Assembly (NCBI RefSeq): GCF_000429445.1
Contig: NZ_KE386904.1
Span: forward strand, 478,272 to 542,271
Source of the DNA: Algoriphagus terrigena DSM 22685
GTDB taxonomy: Bacteria > Bacteroidota > Bacteroidia > Cytophagales > Cyclobacteriaceae
DNA: 64,000 nt
Reading direction: 5' to 3'
Shown here: piece by piece, positions 53,620 through 62,727 of the stretch
Numbering within the stretch: the first letter of the stretch is position 1
How the letters are laid out: the number at the start of each line of letters is the position of its first letter
Program-made: the position numbers and the translations under genes
Notes under the pieces: generated by a model
Seen by the model: only the letters and a program-made list of their open reading frames with translations
Database searches by the model: none
Told to the model about the DNA's origin: nothing

Positions 53620-53652
53620 AAAGGATCTGCTATTTGGCAGGTCCTTTTTTTT
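53620..53652 (+). terminator. Orphan rho-independent terminator
   Basis: Arms AAAGGATCTGC and GCAGGTCCTTT (11 bp with one T-G wobble, 6-nt loop), followed by five more T residues. It points to a plus-strand transcript beginning between about 53345 and 53600 that is not one of the recognised genes. Confidence 0.8.
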
Positions 53653-54249
53653 GGGCATCCGATTCGGAAAAACCGGCGCACCCAGTCAACTTTTCGGGAA
53701 ACTTCAGAAAAACCCCGTCAACCTATAATTAGGGTAATCCAGCACTTCAGCCCAAAACCGTCCTATGCAGCTTGATTCGGACAGCATATGCCAAAGTTTG
53801 TTTGAGCGTCAATCCATCGAATGGGATTCCACGGCCCATCTCCGATTGACTCTTCCAAAAAAGTAATCTCCATCACTATGTAATTCTAAGTTAACAATTC
53901 AATCTTATTTCGCAATAGATCCTTAGTTTAATTTTTATTGACATGATGAATCGCCACAAAAACAATGACCGCAATCTTGCATCTTTTTTCTGATGCCCTA
54001 CAACCCGATAACTCTGCGAGTTATACCGGTTTTCCTGCAACCTATACCCGATCCGAACACTGAATCTTTTTCCTTATCAAATTTAATTCAATGAAGCGGC
54101 AGGACTATTCCTGCCTGGAACCAGACAAAAATCACCGATAGAATCCCAAACCAACAATCAATACAGAACAGCATAAATGTAATCCAAGGTTGTAAAGGCC
54201 TTGCAAAAAACTTATCAGACAAGATCCAGAAAGACCAGCCAACTAACAC

Positions 54250-54681
54250 ATGAATCTGATTTCAAAAATACCGGCCACCCTGCTGATCCTGCTCTGGATC
54301 TATACAGGTATGGACAAAATATTAAGATTTAAGATCAGCAGTAAGGCATTCCACAACCAAGTCTTTCCTTCTGAGCTCGCTGAGATTTTAAGCTATGCAG
54401 TACCCGGAGTTGAGTTGCTGATTACCCTGCTCCTACTCTTTTCAGTGACACGGTGGTGGGGATACCTGGGCAGTGTCTTGCTGCTGACGGTATTCATCAC
54501 CTATGTGGGATTGATCTGGGTGGGAGCTTTTCCCAGAGTCCCCTGCAATTGTGCGGGCATCTTGGAGAGTTTGGGCTGGGCGGAGCATTTCCTTTTGAAT
54601 TTGATTTGTATAGGGATTTCGATTTCGGGTTTAAGATTGGAAAGTTGGAAAATTGAAAAATTGGAAGATTGGAAAATTTGA
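54250..54681 (+). CDS. MauE/DoxX-like redox-associated membrane protein
   Basis: 143-residue protein with four TM helices and the MauE-type phrase PRVPCNCAGILESLGWAEH (C99, C101) after the third helix, including the conserved ratio of helices to loops; LWIYTGMDKILRF at the start is also typical. MauE-like proteins are thought to pass electrons or help disulfide formation in the periplasm. The last residues (LESWKIEKLEDWKI) come from a TTGGAAGATTGGAAAATT tract, so the natural end has been replaced by repeat. It precedes the DUF6520-like peptide gene by 1.2 kb on the same strand. Confidence 0.85.
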   Translation: MNLISKIPATLLILLWIYTGMDKILRFKISSKAFHNQVFPSELAEILSYAVPGVELLITLLLLFSVTRWWGYLGSVLLLTVFITYVGLIWVGAFPRVPCNCAGILESLGWAEHFLLNLICIGISISGLRLESWKIEKLEDWKI

Positions 54682-54830
54682 TCGCTGGACGATTATTGAT
54701 TGGTAGATAGTCCAGCTTCTGGAGAAGCAGGACAACGGGCACATTGTCGGCTTGCGGAAGAGCTCCGTAGGAGCGGAATATTTGTAGCCTGGGGTTTGAA
54801 CCCCAGGATTTGAAAATGAGATCTCACAAA

Positions 54831-54884
54831 CCTCGGCGCAGGAACACAATGAGTAAATGGATATCGATACCGAGGTACGGAGAC
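54831..54884. repeat. CCTCGGCGCAG stem-loop element, copy 3
   Basis: Begins CCTCGGCGCAGGAACACAAT and ends TACCGAGGTACGGAGAC. Followed by GATTATTGATTG, as in copy 4. Confidence 0.7.
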
Positions 54885-55395
54885 GATTATTGATTGACGA
54901 TAAATTTAAGTGAAGAAGTGGTCTGTGACACAGACCACGACGAGGCGGGCATAGGCCATGGTGAAAGAATTCCTAGTCAAATCCCCCTACCGTCTTTGAA
55001 AAGCATTTCTTTTCCCTTCGAATATTGGAATTCAAGGGGGAGTTGCTGCGGAATGACTTGGAAATTGGTCTGCTAGGCCGAGCACCGATTCGAATCGATG
55101 GTGAAACAGGACAACGGAACGACCTCCTTCGGGCGGTTCGCAAAAAAGCCCAAGGCAGTGCCCTGAGCTTTAGCGGTGTTAAGTATATGAGAAAGTATCA
55201 ATCAGATACCCAATTCAAAGATAACTAATACACTATAAATTATCAATAGATCTTTAGTAGAAATTGCCGCACGAAAAAGGGTTCTATGGTAGGAACTTGA
55301 CATGACAAATATAGAGGAGCGCGAAAGTGCCATAGGCACGGCCGACACCATAGCCTGGGGTTTCAACCCCAGGAAAAATGGATGAGACATTTCAA

Positions 55396-55449
55396 CCTCG
55401 GCGCAGGGATATAGTGAGTAAACGGGTGTCGATGCCGAGGTACAGAGAC
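55396..55449. repeat. CCTCGGCGCAG stem-loop element, copy 4
   Basis: Begins CCTCGGCGCAGGGATATAGT and ends TGCCGAGGTACAGAGAC. It is followed by GTAGATAGTTCAGCTTC and GAGAAGCAGGACAACGG, the opening of the REP-like element, so both families are linked. Confidence 0.7.
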
Positions 55450-55883
55450 GAATATTGATCGGTAGATAGTTCAGCTTCAGGAGAAGCAGGACAACGGTGA
55501 GCCAAAATAAGCCGGTGAGTAAATACACTCACGGCGGCAAAAAACAAGGGCGACGGACGTGGACCCGTCGCCCTACAGCCCAGACATAGTGATAGAGGGC
55601 CGCAAAAAATATCAATTCGCCTCACTCCTATTGGAGTCGAAGCAAAACAAGTAAAACTGTACCGTCTATCTCAGATGACTGGGGGTTGAGATACCAGTCA
55701 ATACCCGGCGGTGCAGGAGTAGAATCGGCTCCTAAACAGGGTTAACCCTGACGGTTCAACACTTTGGCAAGTTGTCCTTGGTCCAAATCCCCACGGAGGA
55801 TGAAGACCTTGGAAGGGACACCATATCAGAGTGAGTGCTTAATTATGTTTTACCGGGAGGAAACTCCCACAACCATTACAACT

Positions 55884-56174
55884 ATGAAAACTATTAGAAA
55901 TCTGCTCCCTGCACTGGCATTAGTGTTCGGAGCAACTCTGGCCATGGCGATGAATTTCGCCAGTCCCACTACCGCCAACGATCCAAAGTACGGCTGGCAT
56001 GAGGGGGAAGTGTATGATGTTACTAACCGTTCCATGGGTTCAGGAGCCTTGCAATACCAGTGCAACATCGATACCGATCCTTGTTTGTTTCAGGATGCGG
56101 AAGTGACCACTCCAATCTCTGGCAGTCAGGGCGAGTTTGTCCCTGGCAGTGGCTTGACTCCGATTGAGGACTAG
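55884..56174 (+). CDS. DUF6520-like secreted small protein
   Basis: 96-residue protein. The ATG at 55884 gives a clear signal peptide (MKTIRNLLPALALVFGATLA, cleavage near residue 23-25); the longer frame is unlikely. The mature part has two cysteines (C60 and C67 in YQCNIDTDPC), aromatic residues before them and a Ser/Thr/Gly-rich acidic end. This layout matches the DUF6520 group of Bacteroidota short exported proteins, function unknown. They tend to lie beside MauE, TlpA and SusC/D genes, as here, which suggests a disulfide-containing exported product. Convergent with the SusD gene. Confidence 0.8.
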   Translation: MKTIRNLLPALALVFGATLAMAMNFASPTTANDPKYGWHEGEVYDVTNRSMGSGALQYQCNIDTDPCLFQDAEVTTPISGSQGEFVPGSGLTPIED

Positions 56175-56183
56175 TCGAAATTT

Positions 56184-56217
56184 CAGCCATTGGACCCTAT
56201 CCAATGGCTGTTTCACT
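56184..56217. terminator. Bidirectional terminator
   Basis: Arms CAGCCATTGGA and TCCAATGGCTG (11 bp, 5-nt loop) with T-rich flanks on the plus strand and A/T on the other. It sits between the convergent DUF6520-like and SusD-like genes, 9 bp after the former's stop. Confidence 0.82.
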
Positions 56218-56218
56218 T

Positions 56219-57595
56219 TTACAGGGCATCATTTCTCAGCTGCTCATTGAGCGGAAATTCCAATACATAGTCTTCCGGCTCTGTTCCCAGATCATAGACT
56301 ATCCCCTCAACCACCCTTGGGTCCACTCCCTGCCATTCCTGATCCCTTAGGAATCTGCGCATGTCAGTCCACCGGGTGATCCCGCGATACACCAGCTCTT
56401 TCCTTCTCTCTGCCAAGACCTTCTTCAAGACAGGTTCGTCGCCAGGCTCAAGCGGAACAAAAGTTCCAGAATAGTGCCGTTTTTCTAACAGCGTATTCAA
56501 GGTCTCTACAGCCTCGGAATCCCTGCCCAACCGTGCCAGGCACTCTGACTTGATCAAGAACAACTCTCCGGTGCTGATTCCTGAAAACAACAAGTAATCC
56601 CCTGAAAAGCTTCCCAGAAAGTTGACCCTCCCCTCTTGGTCCGGCTCATTGAAAAACAGGTATTTCCTAATGTCTGTGCTGTCATAGGAATCATACACTT
56701 CCTGATTGACAAAGGTCAGTTCGGAGAACATATACGATTGGGAGCCAGCAAGAAGCTGAATCACCACCTCTTCATTAAACCTTGGAATCGCATAGGAATA
56801 CAGAGGAATGGGGATGTTTTCCAGATCCGGGATGCTGTTGAAATCCATCAGGGTGGACTTGATGGCCAATGCCTGTTCGGCCTGTTGCAAAGCCGTTTCA
56901 TATTCACCCAATTGAAGGTAGACCTTGGCCAGCATGCCCATGCCTGCCACCTTGGATGGCCGCAAGGGATCTGATGGGCTTTCGGGAAGTAAATCCGTCG
57001 CCAACTGCAGATCACCGATGATCTGGCTATACACATCTCCGAGACGGGCATTACCGAGGGGCTCGGTAAAATCGGGAACCAGCGGCATTGGAATCCCCGC
57101 CCGGTCCAAATCCGCTTTCGATAGGATCGGATGGGTAAACAGCTGCAACAGTTCGAAATAGTGGTAAGACCTGAGAAACAGGGCCGTTCCCCTAATCCTG
57201 TTCAGATATTCCTGCTCCTCAGCATTCTTGAGAACTATGGAATTGGCCTCTTCCAACACGACATTAAACTTAAAAATGTTGCTATAAGCTATCGACCAGG
57301 AAGGCATGCTACCCTCTGCATTGCTCAGCTGCTTATTCCAAATATAGCCCATTTGGATATTTTCTCCGAAACCCCGCCAGCCTTCGTCGGTGGTAAAGAG
57401 GTCATCGGAAAGCAGGAGCCCGAAGCTGTCTCCGGCATTGACGAGATCCACGGTGTTGAGGAGGCTCTGCAGGTCTTCCAGGGATTCAGGAACAACAATG
57501 CTTTTGGAAGGCTTCTGGTCCAAAAACTCGGAGCAGGAACTGAAAGCGAGCATTGCAACCGTGGTAACTAGTATATATAGACGTGATTTTTTCAT
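56219..57595 (-). CDS. RagB/SusD-family outer membrane lipoprotein
   Basis: 458-residue substrate-binding lipoprotein. The signal ends in AFSSC (lipid-bearing C21), followed by EFLDQKPSKSIVVPES, a typical SusD beginning. The helical TPR-like part includes LRSYHYFELLQLFTHPI, YSQIIGDLQLATDLLPESPS and GMLAKVYLQLGEYETALQQA. The C-terminal TDMRRFL and FPLNEQLRNDAL match the family's end. It caps the SusC-like channel encoded upstream. The relatively short length and lack of nearby glycoside hydrolases suggest a peptide or protein substrate rather than glycan. Confidence 0.92.
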   Translation of the reverse strand: MKKSRLYILVTTVAMLAFSSCSEFLDQKPSKSIVVPESLEDLQSLLNTVDLVNAGDSFGLLLSDDLFTTDEGWRGFGENIQMGYIWNKQLSNAEGSMPSWSIAYSNIFKFNVVLEEANSIVLKNAEEQEYLNRIRGTALFLRSYHYFELLQLFTHPILSKADLDRAGIPMPLVPDFTEPLGNARLGDVYSQIIGDLQLATDLLPESPSDPLRPSKVAGMGMLAKVYLQLGEYETALQQAEQALAIKSTLMDFNSIPDLENIPIPLYSYAIPRFNEEVVIQLLAGSQSYMFSELTFVNQEVYDSYDSTDIRKYLFFNEPDQEGRVNFLGSFSGDYLLFSGISTGELFLIKSECLARLGRDSEAVETLNTLLEKRHYSGTFVPLEPGDEPVLKKVLAERRKELVYRGITRWTDMRRFLRDQEWQGVDPRVVEGIVYDLGTEPEDYVLEFPLNEQLRNDAL

Positions 57596-57649
57596 GATTC
57601 TTCTTGTTGATTTTGAATAGCTGGATCAGGGATGGTATCATCTACCCCA

Positions 57650-60600
57650 TTAGAAATCGATTCTTAAGCCAAAAGCAAAACTTTTTGCCGGAGGCACACG
57701 CTGATAGTCAGGATCAATATCCTGATCGGTCTTCCTCCAGAGAATTCCCAGGTTGCTGACATAGCTGTAGAGCTCCGCGCTTTGAAAAGGCAGCCAAGGC
57801 TGACTCAGCTTGTCCAGACGATAGGATACCCGGATGTCCTGCAGACGGATATGGTCTCCCCTTTCCACGAGGGCTTCGGAGAGATTGTAGACTACCTGCC
57901 GGTTTGCGTTGGACCGAAGTCCCGCAGGGATGGAAGGCACGATGGTGCGCAGCTCATCACCCGGTTGCTGCCACCTGAGATCATAGTCTGAATGGGTAAT
58001 CCTTCCATTCAGCAGATCGGTGTAGTCCGCCGAATTGCGTCTGAAATAGTACCCCAATCTATAGGCTACATTAAAGGATAAGCCCAGGCCCCTGAAAGCA
58101 AACGTATTTCGGATAGCCCCAAAAGAAGTAGGTCTCAGGGAACCGTGGTAAACCAGATCTTCCGGGGTTGTCCCTCGTCTGATGCCGAGGTAGTCCGTGC
58201 TGGGTTCTCCATCCAGCACTCCCCTGGGATCTCCGGTGTCCGGATCCAATCCCGCCCAGGCATAACTGTACAGCCCAAACAGAGGCCTTCCTGGATAAGG
58301 GATAGCAAACAGGTCGGAAACCAGCTGGTCGACATTGGGCTTGATTTTATAGTCCGTGACTTCCTCCCTAATCAGACTGTGAAAATAATCGATATCCCAC
58401 CTGAGCTTCCCTCTGAGGGGAGCTGCATGGAGTGAGAGATCCAGCCCCTTGGTCCGGGTACTCGCAAAATTCCCACGAAAGATACTGGCCCCCATGGAAG
58501 GTGCCACGGGGTAATCGCCAATCAGGTCGATCCCGTCTTTGACATACACTTCCAGTGAACCGTCCAAGATGTCATTTTTCAACCCGAAATCAAGGGACCC
58601 GTTCCACATTCTGATCCGTTCCCAACGGAGATCTGGATTGGGAGGATTCTGGATCACAGCCGCCCGCTCCCCTGGGTTTTGGGAGGTCGACCCTGTGATA
58701 TAGTAGGAGGCGGTGGTGTAAGCCGAAGTCGTCCTGTCCACGTTGCCGTTGTACCCGAAAGTCCCCCTGAATTTGAGGAAAGGCAGGAACTCCGAATGAT
58801 AAAATCCTTCCTGAGAGACCACCCATCCCAATCCGGCCGACCAGAGGGGCACAGCCCTCATGTTGGTATTCACGCCGAAGATATTGGAGGCATCCCTTCG
58901 GACGCTGGCAGTCAGAATGTACTTCCTGCGGTATGTATAGGAAAAGTTTGCAAAAAGGGAAACAAACCGGTCCACGGTACCACTGTGGCTGTCCCCTCTC
59001 GGTATGGTGGAAGTGGATGTGGGATTGATCGGAAATCTGGTGATATAGTCAACCGGAAGGCTCAGCCCGTACTCGTCGTCATAGCCGTAAAAGAGCCCTT
59101 GGGTAGAGACCATGGAAACATCCTTCATTTCCGCTCCCAGGACCCCAAATACCTCCCCGTGTTCACCCCAGACAGGATTGATATCCAGCTGTCCACGCAG
59201 GAAGTTTCCGTCCATTCTACTGGTTTGTTCGGACAGGGTGCCACCGAGCGGAACCGGATAGAACGCATTTCCCGATTCGTCAAACTGGGTAAATCGGTTG
59301 ACCAGCCAACGCACATCGTAGCTCTCAAGCGGCTTTTTCAGTCTGTTTTCCCCCAAGTTGTTCCAATACTGGTAAAGAACCTTGGCATTCAGCCAAGGCA
59401 ATATCCGGTAGCCGAGGGAAGTGTTTAGTCTCATGTCCGTCTGATCTGCCCGGTTGGATACCCGGCCTACTTCATCCAGGGGAATAAATCTCCCATCCAG
59501 AAAGCCCAACTCGGGAAAAGTGGAAACATAGCGGAGGTTAAAGTCCCGTATCACCGGCAGGGGCATTCCTGTTTCATCCAACAGCCGATCATAAGGCCCC
59601 ATATCCGGCGACTGTGTGCCGGTCTCCCGCCGGGACTGGACCAGGTAGAGCGAGACCCCGAGTTCCAGGCGCTTGTTGAGCAGGGACCAGTCGTTCTGCA
59701 TCCCCACCGTGATCCTGCGGTCCGAATTTCCAGGAAGCTCTTGCATGTTGTAATCCCCGCCTAGCGCCAGATTGTACCGGTGGGTCTCCGAACCGCCTCC
59801 GATGTTCAGGCTGTATTGCTGGTTTTTTGTGGGCCCGTAATAGTGATTCAGCAATTCCGACCGGCTATCGTAGGTCTTCATCGCCGCCAGCTGTGTGTCC
59901 CTTTCTTCCAGACTTATCTGGCCGTTTCGGTAGGCCAGCATGGTCTCCACTCCCAGACTCAGGGGAGGCTTCCCGGCTTGGTTGATTCGGCTGTTATAGT
60001 TCCCGTTGTTGAAGAGCAGCTGCTCCATGTCGATGAATTCAGCGATATCCATCTGGGGTTTGGCAAAGAGGTCCGGCTTCCCGGTGATCGTCACGTTGGC
60101 ATTGAGGCTTATATTCATCCGGCTCCCATAGGCTCCCGACTTGGTTTTGATGACGATTACCCCGTTACCGGAACGAGCTCCCCAGATCGAGGCTGCGGCA
60201 GCATCCCTGAGCACCGTGATGGACTCCACGTCATTGGGATTGATGTTTTCAAGCGGCCCGTCGTAGGGGAAATTATCGATGACGATCAGGGGTTTGGTCT
60301 CCGCATAGATAGTGCTCCTGCCCCGGATGCTGATGGGATCATCGCCTGAGCCCAGCCCTCTGTTAAAGATCAGGCTGGGGGTCACATCCTCCAGTCTGTC
60401 CAGCAGATTGGTGCTAACTTTTCTGTTGATCAGCTCCCGGTCCACCGCCACAAAAGAACCCGTGGACCTCTCCCGGGGGATGTCCTGAAAACCCGTGGAC
60501 AATACCGTCACCTGCCCCAGCTCGGTGTCGGAGGTCTTGAGGAAGACGATGGCATCTTTTAATCTGCTTATCTCCTGAGCTGTGATTTCCAGGGTCTCAA

Positions 60601-60838
60601 ATCCGATGAAAGAAATCAGAATGGTGGCCTCTGGGCGTATGTCGACAAGCAGAAAACTGCCGTCCTTTTCCGAGATGGCTGTTTTACCGCCTTCCCTCTC
60701 CCGGATCACGGCACCGGCCAAGGCTTGCCGGTCTTCTTGGGAATACACGAATCCCCTGAGCTGCGTTCCTGAGGATTGCCTGGCAATGGCCGGAAAAACC
60801 AGCAGGGCGAAAAGAATGAATGTCAGAAGTTGTTTCAT
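57650..60838 (-). CDS. SusC/RagA-family TonB-linked outer membrane protein
   Basis: 1062-residue TonB-dependent transporter. Signal peptide (1-19), carboxypeptidase-regulatory-like domain (about 28-100, LRGFVYSQEDRQALAGAVIR), plug domain with SIRGRSTIYAETKPLIVIDN and NPNDVESITVLRDAAAASIW, then a 22-strand barrel ending SFAFGLRIDF. It overlaps the TlpA-like gene by 4 bp and is followed 54 bp later by SusD, so the three form an operon. Transport substrate unknown; see the redox genes around it. Confidence 0.93.
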   Translation of the reverse strand: MKQLLTFILFALLVFPAIARQSSGTQLRGFVYSQEDRQALAGAVIREREGGKTAISEKDGSFLLVDIRPEATILISFIGFETLEITAQEISRLKDAIVFLKTSDTELGQVTVLSTGFQDIPRERSTGSFVAVDRELINRKVSTNLLDRLEDVTPSLIFNRGLGSGDDPISIRGRSTIYAETKPLIVIDNFPYDGPLENINPNDVESITVLRDAAAASIWGARSGNGVIVIKTKSGAYGSRMNISLNANVTITGKPDLFAKPQMDIAEFIDMEQLLFNNGNYNSRINQAGKPPLSLGVETMLAYRNGQISLEERDTQLAAMKTYDSRSELLNHYYGPTKNQQYSLNIGGGSETHRYNLALGGDYNMQELPGNSDRRITVGMQNDWSLLNKRLELGVSLYLVQSRRETGTQSPDMGPYDRLLDETGMPLPVIRDFNLRYVSTFPELGFLDGRFIPLDEVGRVSNRADQTDMRLNTSLGYRILPWLNAKVLYQYWNNLGENRLKKPLESYDVRWLVNRFTQFDESGNAFYPVPLGGTLSEQTSRMDGNFLRGQLDINPVWGEHGEVFGVLGAEMKDVSMVSTQGLFYGYDDEYGLSLPVDYITRFPINPTSTSTIPRGDSHSGTVDRFVSLFANFSYTYRRKYILTASVRRDASNIFGVNTNMRAVPLWSAGLGWVVSQEGFYHSEFLPFLKFRGTFGYNGNVDRTTSAYTTASYYITGSTSQNPGERAAVIQNPPNPDLRWERIRMWNGSLDFGLKNDILDGSLEVYVKDGIDLIGDYPVAPSMGASIFRGNFASTRTKGLDLSLHAAPLRGKLRWDIDYFHSLIREEVTDYKIKPNVDQLVSDLFAIPYPGRPLFGLYSYAWAGLDPDTGDPRGVLDGEPSTDYLGIRRGTTPEDLVYHGSLRPTSFGAIRNTFAFRGLGLSFNVAYRLGYYFRRNSADYTDLLNGRITHSDYDLRWQQPGDELRTIVPSIPAGLRSNANRQVVYNLSEALVERGDHIRLQDIRVSYRLDKLSQPWLPFQSAELYSYVSNLGILWRKTDQDIDPDYQRVPPAKSFAFGLRIDF

Positions 60839-62727
60839 AGGTTTGGAGAGGAAAAGGTGGACGAAGAGTCAGCCATCGTGGCTTTCAGGTATTGGATCAG
60901 ACCATCCGGTGTTTTGGGGATGTTCCCGATATTCTGCACGTTCCCCTGCGCATCCACGACCATGTAAGTGGGGAAGTAGCGGATGTTGTAGTAATCCAGA
61001 AAAGGATGGTCTTGGTAAGAAGCGTTCAGGTTGAGGCTTTGGGAAGTGGCATAATCCCCGGAGGCGATATTCTGGCTCCAGCGCCCGAGGTTACTGTCGT
61101 GGGAGACGTAGACAAAACTGATCTCGTCGTCCCCGCTGAAATACTCTTCAACCGGATGGATCAGGGATTTGTAGCCTTCGGAAGAGGCTTGGCAACCCGG
61201 CAGCCAAAAGCTTACTAACAGGACCTTTCCCTCCAGCTCAGTCAGGGACAGTTCATTCCCTTCCCGATCCGTCAGAGGTATGGAAGCAATCCGTTCCCCG
61301 ATCCGCTGGGCGGAATAGAGCCTTCCAAGTTCTTCCAGCAGCAAAGGGTTCCTGACCTGCCCCATGGCCAGCTCAAACTGCCGGTTGCTGTCCTTAAACC
61401 TGCGGTAGTTTTTGAAGATATATTTGGCATAGACCTGATCATGAATGTCCTCCGGCAACCCACCCAGCAGATTGCGGAAAGGCTCTTTGGTAAGCGCCGA
61501 AACCACGGCTAATTTCTGATAGAGGTACTCGGGATAATAGGCAGAATGCCCGGCACCCCGGGGGATTTCATGCGCTGTGTCGGCAATATTCGCTTCAAAA
61601 AACTTCAGATGCGCCTCGTCTTCCTGATAGTAAGTGCTGAACTTGACGATCTGGTCGTGGTAGATTCTCCCGACCAGGTCAGCCCTGAGCACCGCAAGAA
61701 AATCGGGATCAAGCTTATTCTCATAGTGTTCAAGTACCTCGAAACCCGGGTGGGAAAACACATCCATGGAAAAGATGTTTTCCAGGTGATGCAGTCCTTT
61801 TTCCCCCGGACTGATAAATTCCATTCTTCTTCGGATGGAAGACTCCCTACCGCGGATCTCCAGGATGCTGAGGGAATCCGTGTCGCTATACCCCCAATAG
61901 TCAGACTGCTGGGTAAACATGGTTGGGTTCTGGTCGTAGCGGTAGTTTTCATAAGCATTGGCCAGCTCATACTGGCAGCGGAATTTATCCGCCGCCGGCC
62001 CGGAAAAAAGCGCCCGGGCATTTTCGAAGTCCAAGCGCACACGTACGCTATCCCCCGGTTCTACCAAGAACCTGTCTAAATATTCAAATCTGTCGAAACG
62101 CAGCGTGAGCCTACCATAGCCGGAGAGGGTACCCGACTCCCATTGTCCACGGGCTGTTTCCCGGGACCCATCGAACATGCTGCCGGGCTGCAGGAGCAAC
62201 TGGTCCACCTCGGGCAGGGGCAGATCCCGTTCATTGAGATAGGGATTCCACAGCCGAAATTCCAAGGAATCCAAGGCAGGTACACGCCTGGTCTCGACAT
62301 AGACCACGACCTTACCGTAAGTAGCGGTATCTTCAAGAAGTTGATGAGCCAAGACCGTGACCGGGGCGGGATGGAGACGGAGTGTCCCCTCCCCTGCGCC
62401 CGGATCAAGGTGCTGATCAACAAAACTAAATGAAGATGGAAGTGTGGAGAGGTCACTGCGAGGAGCCTTTTGGGGCGACGCGGCAGTCTCGTCCTTGAGT
62501 CCATTGTCGACGGTCCACAGTCCACTGCTGTGTAGTGGAAGCTTGGAGATTTCTTGTCCATTATACTCGAGGAAAGTATCGGAGAGGGTTTCCCCTCCCC
62601 GATTGGGATCGCTGACCTTATGAAGCAGGTCGACCCCGGGTGACTCAGCAACTTTGCTCTGGGCTGAGATTTGGCTTCCAATGAGACATAGGTATCCCAG
62701 GAAGCATGTTTGTAAGATTTTTTGCAT
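60835..62727 (-). CDS. TlpA-like thioredoxin-domain protein with CxxS site
   Basis: 630-residue exported protein. The ATG at 62727 gives a signal peptide ending SQISAQS. The large N-terminal half is of a Bacteroidota-specific type with no recognised catalytic motif. The last 150 residues are a TlpA/AhpC-type thioredoxin fold: GKVLLVSFWLPGCQASSEGY, where the usual CxxC is CxxS (about residue 511), then YYNIRYFPTYMVVDAQGNVQ with the cis-proline. Residues about 68-95 (GLWTVDNGLKDETAASPQKA...) are translated from an interspersed repeat also found upstream of the gene. First gene of the SusC/SusD operon. Confidence 0.87.
   Translation of the reverse strand: MQKILQTCFLGYLCLIGSQISAQSKVAESPGVDLLHKVSDPNRGGETLSDTFLEYNGQEISKLPLHSSGLWTVDNGLKDETAASPQKAPRSDLSTLPSSFSFVDQHLDPGAGEGTLRLHPAPVTVLAHQLLEDTATYGKVVVYVETRRVPALDSLEFRLWNPYLNERDLPLPEVDQLLLQPGSMFDGSRETARGQWESGTLSGYGRLTLRFDRFEYLDRFLVEPGDSVRVRLDFENARALFSGPAADKFRCQYELANAYENYRYDQNPTMFTQQSDYWGYSDTDSLSILEIRGRESSIRRRMEFISPGEKGLHHLENIFSMDVFSHPGFEVLEHYENKLDPDFLAVLRADLVGRIYHDQIVKFSTYYQEDEAHLKFFEANIADTAHEIPRGAGHSAYYPEYLYQKLAVVSALTKEPFRNLLGGLPEDIHDQVYAKYIFKNYRRFKDSNRQFELAMGQVRNPLLLEELGRLYSAQRIGERIASIPLTDREGNELSLTELEGKVLLVSFWLPGCQASSEGYKSLIHPVEEYFSGDDEISFVYVSHDSNLGRWSQNIASGDYATSQSLNLNASYQDHPFLDYYNIRYFPTYMVVDAQGNVQNIGNIPKTPDGLIQYLKATMADSSSTFSSPNL
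62443..62526. repeat. CGTCATTGCGAGG-family repeat segment inside the TlpA-like gene
   Basis: The bases CACTGCGAGGAGCCTTTTGG and GGCGACGCGGCAGTCTC within this coding region match the intergenic copy at about 62831-62872 nearly base for base. The insertion keeps the reading frame and adds about 28 residues. Confidence 0.75.

Larger units (their letters stand above)
53345..54249. other. Gene-poor region with orphan terminator and small frames
   Basis: 905 bp between the kinase gene and the MauE-like gene. A plus-strand terminator at 53620-53652 has no recognised gene before it. Small plus-strand frames precede it: 53365-53511 (48 codons) and 53391-53606 (71 codons); another lies at 53765-53866 (33 codons). 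Two hairpins follow: ATAACTC-TGC-GAGTTAT (54008-54024) and GGCAGGA-CTAT-TCCTGCC (54098-54115). This could equally hold a small RNA. Confidence 0.5.
54682..55883. repeat. Repeat island between MauE-like and DUF6520-like genes
   Basis: 1.2 kb without a supported gene. It contains the REP-like element (54714-54808, with palindromes GCTCC-GTA-GGAGC and CCTGGGGTTTGAACCCCAGG), a second CCTGGGGTTTCAACCCCAGG at 55354-55373, two CCTCGGCGCAG stem-loops and a CAGGGTTAACCCTG palindrome at 55737-55750. The last 130 bp hold the leader of the DUF6520-like gene. Confidence 0.75.
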
